A DNA stretch of 64,000 nt from Bryobacterales bacterium (lineage in GTDB: Bacteria; Acidobacteriota; Terriglobia; Bryobacterales; Bryobacteraceae): assembly GCA_016716385.1 (NCBI GenBank), contig JADJWL010000027.1, positions 1 through 64,000 of the forward strand, in the 5' to 3' direction. Position numbers and translations under genes: made by a program. Under the pieces are notes generated by a model that saw only the letters and a program-made list of their open reading frames with translations, was not told the DNA's origin and made no database searches. Every line of letters begins with the position of its first letter. The first letter of the stretch is position 1. Shown here piece by piece: positions 21,277-29,692 of the stretch.

Positions 21277-24200
21277 CGAGGTTTAGCAGCAGGCTGGCGA
21301 CTCCGGTGTACGCCGCCAGTTCTCTTGGGTCCAGTTTGCGATCGCGCCGGGATTCGCCCTGCGCGAGGTAGCGCTCCGCCTCGCGCCGGTTCGATCGATA
21401 GAACTCGTGGAAGCGCCGCCACGCGGATTCGAGCACCTCGATCTCGCGCGCCTGCGCGGGACGGGCCAGCACGGCGCGGTACGCCCACCCCATCCGCTCC
21501 CCGGGCGACGCGCCGCCCTCCCGCATCATGCGCTCGGCCAGCTTCCGCGCCGCCTCGACGTAGGTGACGTCGTTCATGAGATTTAGGGCCTGCAGCGGCG
21601 TATTCGTGCGCGACTCCCGCACCACGCACACCTCGCGGCTCGGCGAGTCGAAGTTGACCATCGCCGGGGGCGCTACCGTGCGCTTCCAATAGGTGTACAG
21701 ACTCCGCCGGTACAGCCCTTCGCCGGAATCGGGCGTGTAGCCCTTGCCCCCGTGCAACTCCTGCCAGAGGCCTTCTGGCTGATAGGGTTTCACGGATGGC
21801 CCGCCGGTCTGTTCGACCAGCAGTCCCGACACCGCCAGCGCCTGGTCGCGAATCATCTCCGGAGACAGCCGCAACCGCGGTCCGCGCCCAAGGAGGCGGT
21901 TCTCGGGGTCCTTCTCCAGCAGCGCGGGAGAAACCGCCGACGCCTGCCGGTAGGTGGCGCTCGTGACGATCGTCTTGAGGATGTGCCTGACGTCCCAGCC
22001 GCTCTCCATGAATTCGACCGCGAGCCAGTCGAGCAGGTCCGCGTGCACCGGCCATTCGCCCTGCGAGCCGAAGTCCTCAACGGTCTTGACCAGTCCCGTG
22101 CCGAACAGCATCTGCCAGAAGCGGTTCACGGCCACGCGCGCGGTTAGCGGGTTGCGGCGGTCGACCAGCCACCTGGCGAGCCCCAGCCGGTTGCGCGGCC
22201 AGTCCGCGGCCAGCGGCGGCAGGACTGCCGGCACACCGGGCTCCACCTTGTCTCCCTGCGCGTCGTAGGCGCCGCGCTTCAGCAGGAACGTCTCACGCGG
22301 TTCGTCCCGCTCGGCCATCACCATCACGGTCGGAATCTGGTCGTGGTACAGCTTCCGTTGCGCCTCGGCGAGCGCAAGCCGGGCGCGAAGAAGCCGGATG
22401 TCCTTCGGCGCGCCACGGTCGAGGAAGCACATCCGGAGCTTGTCCGCCTGGACAGCGCTGCGCTGCGCCGCCGGCCGAGCGGCAATCTCGCGCACCGGGT
22501 CGAGCAGCGCCAGCACCGCAGCTTCCGCCGGCGCCAGCGCGCGGTTGTAGACACGCACGTCGTCAATCGCCCCGGTGAACCGCAGGCCGCCGCCGGCCCC
22601 GATTCGGAACGGTTCCTTGCTGTCGATGGGCCAGATGCACTGGTCGAACAGCACCTTGAGCTTGCGCGGCTTGCCGTTCACGTACAGCCGCACGCCGGCC
22701 GCCTTCATGCTGCCGTCGTAGGTGGCTGCCACGTGCTGCCATTCGCCCAACGGCAGTGCTTCCTCTGTTTCGACGCGCATGCCGAGGTCGGTCCAGCGAA
22801 AGATCACATGCAGCCGCAGCTTGCCCTCGATCAGATAGAGCGCATGACCCTGTCCTTCGAAGTAGTCCTCCGCCCGGGACAGAATGGCGCCGTTGGCTGA
22901 CTCCGGCTTGATCCAGGCGGCGAAAGTGAACGGGTCACGGTAATTGAAGCGCCCTACCTCCGCGCCCCCGAGAACGAAGTCCTTGCCGTCGAACTGCCGG
23001 GCTTTGTTCAATTGGAAGGGCCCGTCGAGGGGATCGTGAAAGACGAGACCCTCGCCAATGTTCCAGTCGAGCGGCTTGCCGGAGGCGATCTTCCGCTCCC
23101 ACGCCCGTTGCGCCCGTTCCAACTCCGGCTGCCGGCTTTCGAGCTCGTGCCGCAGCCCGGCGACGCGCGCGTCGTAGTCCGCCAGCTTTCGTTCCTGCTC
23201 CGGCAAAGGCGCCTTGATGTACGGCTCTTCGTTGCCGAAGTTGTACACGAACCCCTTCTCCGGCAGGTTGTTGAAGAAGGCGAAGAGCTGGTAGAACTCC
23301 TTCTGCGTGAAGGGATCGTACTTGTGGTCGTGGCAGCGCGCGCAACCGAGCGTGAGCCCGAGCCAGACGGTGGAGGTGGTCTCGGCCCGGTCCGCGACAT
23401 ACTCCACGCGGAACTCCTCGTCCACGATGCCGCCCTCGGCGCTCGTGCGGTGGTTGCGGTGGAAGCCCGTGGCGACGATCTGCGATGTCGTGGCGTCCGG
23501 CAGCAGGTCGCCTGCAATCTGTTCGACCGTGAACCGGTCGAACGGCATGTTCGTGCGGAACGCGTCGATCACCCAGTCCCGCCAGCGCCACATGTCGCGG
23601 ACACCGTCGCTCTGATACCCGTTGGTATCGGCGTAACGGGCGGCCTCGAGCCAGCGGATGGCCATGCGCTCGGCGTACCGTAGGGAAGCCAGCAACCGGT
23701 CCACGGTCTTGTCGTACGCATCGGGCGCGGAATCGCCCAGAAACGCCGCAACCTCATCCGGCGCCGGCGGCAGACCCGTCAGGTCGAACGAGACACGGCG
23801 CAGCAGGGTCGTGCGGTCCGCTTCCGGCGAAGGCGGCAAGCCCGCGGCCTCGAGTCTCGCCAGCACAAACGCATCGATCGGGTTGCGGATCCAACCGGAC
23901 AAACGCGTCGCGGGCCGGCGGGGAGACTCCGGCGCGAGGAACGCCCAGTGCGCCTCGTAGCGCGCCCCCTGCCGGATCCACTCGCGGATGAGAGAGCCAT
24001 CGCGCTCGCTCAGCGGCGCGTGTCCCGCGTACGCCGGAGGCATCCGCAGCGCCGGCTTGTCCGAAACGATGCGCTTGTACACTTCGCTGCGCTCGGGATC
24101 CCCTGGCACGATGCCGGCGCGGCCCTTCCCGAGATCGGACTTGGCCGCCTGTTCCAGGTCGAGGCGAAGCGCACTCTTGCGATTGGCTTGGTCCGGACCG

Positions 24201-24328
24201 TGACAGGCGAAGCACCGGTCGGAGAAGATCGGCCGGATGTCCCGGTTGAAGCGGATCGTCTCGTCGGCACACCCCGGCCACGCGAGGAACAAGCCAAGAG
24301 CCGTGAGTTGCCGTCGGGACAGCGCCAA
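21254..24328 (-). CDS. PSCyt1-DUF1549-LamG-DUF1553 secreted cytochrome protein
   Basis: A 1024-residue exported protein. Domain order: a short signal, then planctomycete-type cytochrome c (FNRDIRPIFSDRCFACHGPD, one CxxCH). DUF1549 follows (ARYADTNGYQSDGVRDMWRWRDWVIDAF, then a second CARCHDHKYDPFTQKEFYQLFAFFNN). A LamG/concanavalin domain lies at about residues 440-620 (FTFAAWIKPES, LGEWQHVAATYDGS, IDDVRVYNRAL). DUF1553 ends the protein (RNPLTARVAVNRFWQMLFGTGLVKT, ESRTNTPLQALNLMND). These proteins accompany DUF1501 and sulfatase genes in polysaccharide-degrading bacteria; the reaction is unknown. The start is TTG at 24328 with TATACT 7 bases upstream. Confidence 0.9.
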
Positions 24329-24335
24329 TCTTCTG

Positions 24336-24341
24336 AGTATA
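24336..24341 (-). promoter_or_regulatory. TATACT -10 box 7 bases before the TTG start of the operon
   Basis: Reading the minus strand, TATACT is followed by CAGAAGA and then the TTG start at 24328. Transcription may begin at or very near the initiation codon of the four-gene operon. Confidence 0.35.
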
Positions 24342-25832
24342 TCAGCGGAAATTCAGCGAAAACGGGGGCAACTCGCGTCCCTCGACCGTGATTTCGAGCG
24401 GCGCGGCACCGCGCTCCAGCATTGCTTTGGGCAGCAGCAGATTGATCTGGTCAAGGCCGGGGTAGATTCCCTGCGGTCCGGCATAGAGGACCTTCGCGGC
24501 GTGTCCCTGAATGGTGGCGGTGACCGTCTCCAGACTGGAACGCCCGCGGATGCCGGTACCGAACAGCAGCAGGTAGGCGTCCTCGCCGGGCTGGCCCAAC
24601 TCGACGAAGGCCGCGACGCAACTGCCCGGCGTCGCGCCGCAGAGGTAGACAGGGGTCGTCTGCACATGGCCCGCATCGTTGTAGCGCTGGAGCAGCGCGG
24701 CTGGGACTCCCTTGCCGTCCGCGTTGGCCGTGAAGATGCCCGGTGCGGTGCCTGCAACGGTCAGCAAGGAGCGCGCCACAGGCTGGCCCTCGCGCTCGAT
24801 CGTCACGATGGCGCGGCCGAGCGCGGTTTCGGCGGGAATCAACAGGTTCACCTGCGTCGGGGACGCGTAGAACAGGCGTGCGACCCGCGTGAATCCGGCG
24901 CCGTCAGTGATGGTGGCCCGCGCGCCGCCAAGGACCGGAACCGGTTCGGTCCCGGCGATCGCTTCGACGCGTTCAGCGAGTGAGAGTCCAAAGACGGTCG
25001 CGACGGATTCCGGCGCCACGGCAGCGCCCTCATAGCTGGCTGCGGACACGAGCCTCGCCTGGGACACCGGGAACGGGCAGGCCCGTCCCGGATCTGCGAA
25101 CACGCCGAAATTCACCACCATCGCCATTTCGGCGAACACCCGCGCGGGCTCGGCCGGACTTTCGTAGCGGGAGGGCTGAACCCAGGCGCTTCCGGCGGGT
25201 GGGCAGTCGAGCGGCCCGCAGTCGAGACTCACCGGCGTCTCAGGGAAGTACAGTGTCTGGATCAGCTCGTCGCTCCAGCCCGGATCCAACTCGTAGAGCG
25301 AAAGGAAGTTCTCGCCGTTGGTGACCGTCTTGACGTCCTTGCAGCCCCCGTCGTCGGTGAATCCGTCGCCGGTCGAATCGAACGGACACCGGACAGGCAC
25401 CTCGACCTCGCGGGTCCCGTGGACATTGATTCCGGTGACCGAGACCTGTTCGGTGCAGTCCTTGTCGTTGTAGAGCGTGCAGTTGGGCGGGGAGAACAGG
25501 GGATGGTCGGTACAACTGTTCCACTCGAGCCAGCCGTCGCGGCAGACGTTGCTGCAATTGCCGTTGTTGTCGCACATCCGCTGATCGCGGCACCAGCCCT
25601 GGAACTGGTTCGAATCGCGCTTGACACCGAAGTTCGACGTCACACCCCAGTTGCCGAATGGTGCGCTATGAACGGGATGGGGGCATTCGGCGTTGACGTT
25701 GCGAATTGCCCGGCGGGCCCGATTCAGCCCGGCAACGGAGAGCCGGCAGACTTGGGCTTCGGCGACGGAACAGAGCAGGAACCCGACCATCAGCCAGCGC
25801 AGGAGAGCAGCGCTAACTCGCTTTGAGTACAT
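24342..25832 (-). CDS. Secreted protein with C-terminal TIGR03437 domain
   Basis: A 496-residue exported protein (signal to about residue 26). The N-terminal part is cysteine-rich, with many paired Cys in short loops (WCRDQRMCDNNGNCSNVCRDGW, CTLYNDKDCTEQV). A calcium-loop-like DSTGDGFTDDGGC segment follows. From about residue 270 to the end it carries the Acidobacteriota-type C-terminal domain of TIGR03437: VSAASYEGAAVAPESVATVFG, LFYASPTQVNLLIPAETALG and LLFGTGIRG. This domain is frequent in secreted Solibacter-type proteins and has no known activity. The start is taken at the ATG preceding the signal peptide; upstream sequence contains the tRNA. Confidence 0.8.
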   Translation of the reverse strand: MYSKRVSAALLRWLMVGFLLCSVAEAQVCRLSVAGLNRARRAIRNVNAECPHPVHSAPFGNWGVTSNFGVKRDSNQFQGWCRDQRMCDNNGNCSNVCRDGWLEWNSCTDHPLFSPPNCTLYNDKDCTEQVSVTGINVHGTREVEVPVRCPFDSTGDGFTDDGGCKDVKTVTNGENFLSLYELDPGWSDELIQTLYFPETPVSLDCGPLDCPPAGSAWVQPSRYESPAEPARVFAEMAMVVNFGVFADPGRACPFPVSQARLVSAASYEGAAVAPESVATVFGLSLAERVEAIAGTEPVPVLGGARATITDGAGFTRVARLFYASPTQVNLLIPAETALGRAIVTIEREGQPVARSLLTVAGTAPGIFTANADGKGVPAALLQRYNDAGHVQTTPVYLCGATPGSCVAAFVELGQPGEDAYLLLFGTGIRGRSSLETVTATIQGHAAKVLYAGPQGIYPGLDQINLLLPKAMLERGAAPLEITVEGRELPPFSLNFR

Positions 25833-25882
25833 CGTCAACGGTTTCCGGATGCCTGGCGATCGCGGCCTGGGGCTGGGGCCAT

Positions 25883-25969
25883 TGGTGCGAACGGGGAGGG
25901 TCGAACTCCCAAGCCCTTTCGGGCGCCAGATCCTAAGTCTGGTGCGTCTGCCAATTCCGCCACGTTCGC
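25883..25969 (-). tRNA. tRNA-Leu (anticodon UAG)
   Basis: On the minus strand GCGAACG pairs with CGTTCGC to form the acceptor stem. A D arm (GGCGGAATTGGCAGACGCA), anticodon stem CCAGA/TCTGG with loop CTTAGGA (anticodon TAG), a long class II variable arm (GCGCCCGAAAGGGCTT) and the T arm (GGGAGTTCGACCCTCCC) follow. The CCA end is encoded. All leucine-type features are present. Confidence 0.96.
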
Positions 25970-25978
25970 TCGTTCCGA

Positions 25979-27472
25979 TTATACGCCGGGATACAGCGGC
26001 GAATGCTTCATCGACTTCGGCCGCAACGCCAGCCGCCCACCCTTGACCCAGGCCTCGCCGCGCGGCGCCAGGTGCTCGACCAGACGGCTCCGCCAAGTCC
26101 GCAATTCGGCCTCGTGCCCCGTACTCGACGCCAGGTCGTGGACCTCGCCCGGATCTTCCGACAGGTGGAACAACTGCTCCTGGCCGTCCGGCGCGTGGAA
26201 GATGTACTTCCACTTCCCGTCCGTCATCGCGCTCCAGTGATTGCTCTCGGCGTAGGTCACGTCGTGCTCGAGGTCGATCCACTTCCGCCAGTCCGCCGGA
26301 CGCCTCAGCAGGCTGAGCATGCTCCGGCCGTCCATGCCTTCGCCCCGGGACGAACCCGCCGCGTCGAGGAAGGTCGGCAGAATGTCGCGGATCTCGACCG
26401 GCTCTGGACGCACCGTGCCGCGCGCCGCGTCATGCAGGCCTTTCGGCAGACGCATCAGCATCGGGATGTGCGCCGACGCCTCGTAGGCGTACGACTTCCG
26501 CCAGAGATGATGATCGCCCGTCATGTCGCCATGGTCGGAGGTGAAAAGAATGAGAGTCTCCTCCATCCAGCCACGCCGCTCCAGCATTTCCAGAATGCGC
26601 CCGATCTGCTCGTCGATGAAGCTCACCGATCCGTAGTAGCCCTGCCGCGAGTGGCGCACCTGCGCCGCGCCGAGGTCGCCGTGCCACAGTTCCGGGCGGT
26701 CGTCGCTGCGCGGGCGATACTTCTCTGCCCATCTGCCGATCGATGCCGCCGGAAGCGCGGCGTCTTCGTAGCGCTTCATCCAGCGTCCGGGCGGATCGTA
26801 CGGGCTGTGCGGGCGGGCGAACGATACCTTCAGGAAGAATGGCTCGGAACGCTGGTACTGTTCGAGGAAGCTGACGGCGGCGTCGGCCGTCCAGCGCGTG
26901 GGATGGAGCTCTTCGGGAAGCGCGTATTCGCGGGCGCGGTGGTCGTTGAAGCTGATGCCCGTCACGTCGGGATCGAGCATCGGCGCCTTCGACCAGAACC
27001 AGGCGCGGTAATCGGAGCGAAACTCGGGCGATTCCTGCCGCGACGATTCGTCCAGCAGCAGCCGGTGGAAGCCGCGCGCGTTGCGCTGCGGGTGCCAGTG
27101 CATCTTGCCGATACCCGTCGTGTAGTAGCCGGCTTCAGCCATCGCCGACGGCATTTCCACCGGGTACTTGCGCCCGACGCGCGAATAGCCGAGCAGCCCG
27201 TGGCGCCAGGGTCCGAGCCCGGTGAGCAGGCTGGCGCGTGCGGGTGTGCAGGTGGGAGTCGTCGAGTAAGCGCAGGAGAAGCGGACGCCCTCGTTCGCCA
27301 GCCGGTCCAGGTGAGGCGTGTGGAGCACGCGATTTCCCGACGCGCCGACGCAGTCGCCCCGCTGCTGGTCGGTCATCAGAAACAGGACGTTCGGTTTCCG
27401 CGTGGCCTGGGCCGCCGCCGGACGGGCCAGCGCCGCTGCCGCCGCGCCCATCACGAAATGGCGTCGGTGCAT
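25979..27472 (-). CDS. Tat-exported sulfatase
   Basis: A 497-residue type I sulfatase. The N-terminus MHRRHFVMGAAAAALARPAAA is a Tat-like signal. The active-site motif CTPARASLLTG puts the formylglycine-forming cysteine at Cys75 (CxPxR). Metal-binding segments are NVLFLMTDQQRGD at the start and LILFTSDHGDMTGDH later. It hydrolyses sulfate esters, and the periplasmic location suits sulfated glycans. No formylglycine-generating enzyme is present in the window. A SLH-domain protein gene ends 9 bases upstream, so co-transcription is likely. Confidence 0.92.
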   Translation of the reverse strand: MHRRHFVMGAAAAALARPAAAQATRKPNVLFLMTDQQRGDCVGASGNRVLHTPHLDRLANEGVRFSCAYSTTPTCTPARASLLTGLGPWRHGLLGYSRVGRKYPVEMPSAMAEAGYYTTGIGKMHWHPQRNARGFHRLLLDESSRQESPEFRSDYRAWFWSKAPMLDPDVTGISFNDHRAREYALPEELHPTRWTADAAVSFLEQYQRSEPFFLKVSFARPHSPYDPPGRWMKRYEDAALPAASIGRWAEKYRPRSDDRPELWHGDLGAAQVRHSRQGYYGSVSFIDEQIGRILEMLERRGWMEETLILFTSDHGDMTGDHHLWRKSYAYEASAHIPMLMRLPKGLHDAARGTVRPEPVEIRDILPTFLDAAGSSRGEGMDGRSMLSLLRRPADWRKWIDLEHDVTYAESNHWSAMTDGKWKYIFHAPDGQEQLFHLSEDPGEVHDLASSTGHEAELRTWRSRLVEHLAPRGEAWVKGGRLALRPKSMKHSPLYPGV

Positions 27473-27480
27473 ACGCTCTC

Positions 27481-29661
27481 CTAGTTGATCAGACCGCGCA
27501 CGATGAACTCGGCCAGCATCCCGCGGGTCAATTCCTGATCCGGGCAATACCGGTCCACGGCGCAGCCGCGCGTAATTCCTAATTCCCGCATCCGCTGGAT
27601 GTGGCGGAACTCCGGCGCCGAGGCGGGAACGTCGGTGAAGAACGGCGTCTCGGGGAACGGGAACACGTCGTTGACGAACAGCGGCTGCATCTTGGACCGG
27701 ATGATGAACACCGCCACCTGGCGCCGCGTCGTGGGCGCGGTGGGACAAAAGACGCCGGCGCCGCAACCGGCCGTGATGTTCAGTTCCCGCAGCTTCTGCA
27801 CGTACTTGAACGAGTAACGGTCCGCGGGCACGTCGGTGAAGTAAGGTGTCTGCGGATATGTGAAATCTTCGCCGAAGAGGCCGCGGATGATGAACACGGC
27901 CACGTCCTCGCGCGAAGCCGTGTTCTCCGGGCAGAACTCGGTTGCGCTGCAGCCGAGCGTGATGCCCCAGAGCTTCATGATATTGACGTTGTTGTAGTAG
28001 TAAATGTCCGGATTCACGTCGGTGAACGTGGGTGTGGTCTGGCGCGGGAAGTACGCGATGCGGTTCACGTAGAGATTCTGCCCGTCGGGGCGGTTCTGCG
28101 ACACCTGTCCGGTGGCCCACAGGCCACCTTCCACCGGATCGATGTCGGCGCCGTTATAGTCCCCCCAGCGGGCGCTGACGCCGTTGGTGCTGAGATCGAA
28201 GAAGCCCAAACCCTCGCCGATATCGACCATGCCGGGGAACCCCAGCGTGCCGTCGGGCTTCGTCGTCGTTCCGGCGATGAGCTTGTTGGGCAGAGCGTTC
28301 TCGTTTGGCCCGAGCGATGCCGGTATGTCGAAAGCGGGGAACAGGAAATTTCCGTTGATCCAGCGCGCCTGGAGCGATACCTTGCCGCCGTTCTTCAGAT
28401 CCATGCGCGTATAGGCAACCGTGGACGACTCGTCCTGGTAGCCGACGTTCTGCGTCACGTAAAGGAAGCCGTCGCGGATGATCGACCGCAACACGCGGGA
28501 ATCGCCCGGATCGAGCTGGATGTGCGTCCCGGCCTGCGGAACCCGCTGCGGGTAATCGTAGGTCCAGACGCCAGAGACTGTCGTGCGGACGGCCACCGGG
28601 TCGGTCTCGCGATTGTCGATGCGCCACAGCGTGAGATAGGTCGCCAGCGCCCTGTCGGCGGCGTTGATGAGAAATCCGCCGTCGGGATTGCGCCGGATCC
28701 GTCCGCGCGGGCGCGGCGGCTGCAGCGTGGAAACGGTCGTCTGGTCCTCGTTCTTCAGATTGATGATGTCGCGGTAGCTGAGCGTGGTCGTGGCGGTATT
28801 GTAGAGATCCGCTTTCCGGATGATCCGGACGCGGGCATACTGGAACGTGTTCGCGGAAAAACTGAACTGATTGGTGGTGACGTAGACGACTTTGTCATCG
28901 AAGCCGAGCTGGGGGAAATCCGACCAGTTGGCCGTCAGCGCGTTGCCGTCAAGCCGGGCGTTCAGCACCCAGTTCTTCCAGCCGCTGTCCCACGTCGCAC
29001 CGTTGGAAACACTGAGCAGCAGGTGCGAGTTGTTCGAGAACGTGTCGAGCACCATCAGCGAGAGAATGAATCGCCCGTGAAGCTGGTCATAGAGAATCTT
29101 CGGATCGAAGAACAGGCAGTTGAAGATCCCGGAAGGGCAAACTGTGACGATCGTCGTGCCCTGGTTGAACCACTGCGGCAGGATCACTGTGTCGGTATTG
29201 ACGCCGTCCTTGCTGAAGCGCGCGATGGAGGAATTCACCGCCATGATCACGTCGTCGGGCCCGACCGCGAGATCCGGGTCGGGTGGCTGGAACAGCGTCA
29301 TGGGGATGCCGGGGAAATTCCGGTCGGGAGTGGAGGCCAGGGGCAGGCTGGGCGACACCGCGGCGGCGCGCGGCATCGCAAACGCGTTGTTGAACTGGAT
29401 CGAGGGGCTGACAAACGGCGTCGGCGCGCGCAAAGGGATGCTCGACTTCCGCCGCTCGTACTCCTCGCGCGGCAGGATCCGGTGGGGCGGCATGTGATAC
29501 ACCTGGCCCGGCGCGCGGATCACCATCTCCGGCAGCCGCGGCAGCGTGGTTTTCGGATTGAATTCGCCCGCCAGGACAGCTTGCCCGGCAACGGACGGAT
29601 ACGTGGATTGCGCGCCGAGCCAAAGCGGCAGCAGAAAGAGCGCGACTCCCAGTCTTTTCAT
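27481..29661 (-). CDS. Secreted protein with three C-terminal S-layer homology (SLH) repeats
   Basis: About 726 residues with a signal peptide (MKRLGVALFLLPLWLGAQ). A large beta-rich region of about 500 residues may be a propeller-like fold (DPDLAVGPDDVIMAVNSS, PQLGFDDKVVYVTTNQFS). Three SLH repeats follow at the end, each with the pattern F-TDV...Y...I-L...IT-GC...FCP...-TR--VAVFIIR. SLH repeats bind cell-wall-linked polymer or outer-layer glycans and anchor proteins at the surface. Each repeat has a conserved GC...CP cysteine pair not found in Gram-positive SLH domains. Start: ATG 29661 with GGGAG 5 bases before; ATG 29664 and TTG 29673 are alternatives. Confidence 0.85.
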   Translation of the reverse strand: MKRLGVALFLLPLWLGAQSTYPSVAGQAVLAGEFNPKTTLPRLPEMVIRAPGQVYHMPPHRILPREEYERRKSSIPLRAPTPFVSPSIQFNNAFAMPRAAAVSPSLPLASTPDRNFPGIPMTLFQPPDPDLAVGPDDVIMAVNSSIARFSKDGVNTDTVILPQWFNQGTTIVTVCPSGIFNCLFFDPKILYDQLHGRFILSLMVLDTFSNNSHLLLSVSNGATWDSGWKNWVLNARLDGNALTANWSDFPQLGFDDKVVYVTTNQFSFSANTFQYARVRIIRKADLYNTATTTLSYRDIINLKNEDQTTVSTLQPPRPRGRIRRNPDGGFLINAADRALATYLTLWRIDNRETDPVAVRTTVSGVWTYDYPQRVPQAGTHIQLDPGDSRVLRSIIRDGFLYVTQNVGYQDESSTVAYTRMDLKNGGKVSLQARWINGNFLFPAFDIPASLGPNENALPNKLIAGTTTKPDGTLGFPGMVDIGEGLGFFDLSTNGVSARWGDYNGADIDPVEGGLWATGQVSQNRPDGQNLYVNRIAYFPRQTTPTFTDVNPDIYYYNNVNIMKLWGITLGCSATEFCPENTASREDVAVFIIRGLFGEDFTYPQTPYFTDVPADRYSFKYVQKLRELNITAGCGAGVFCPTAPTTRRQVAVFIIRSKMQPLFVNDVFPFPETPFFTDVPASAPEFRHIQRMRELGITRGCAVDRYCPDQELTRGMLAEFIVRGLIN

Positions 29662-29692
29662 CATGTCTCCCAAGGGTCAAGTTCCGCGGCGG

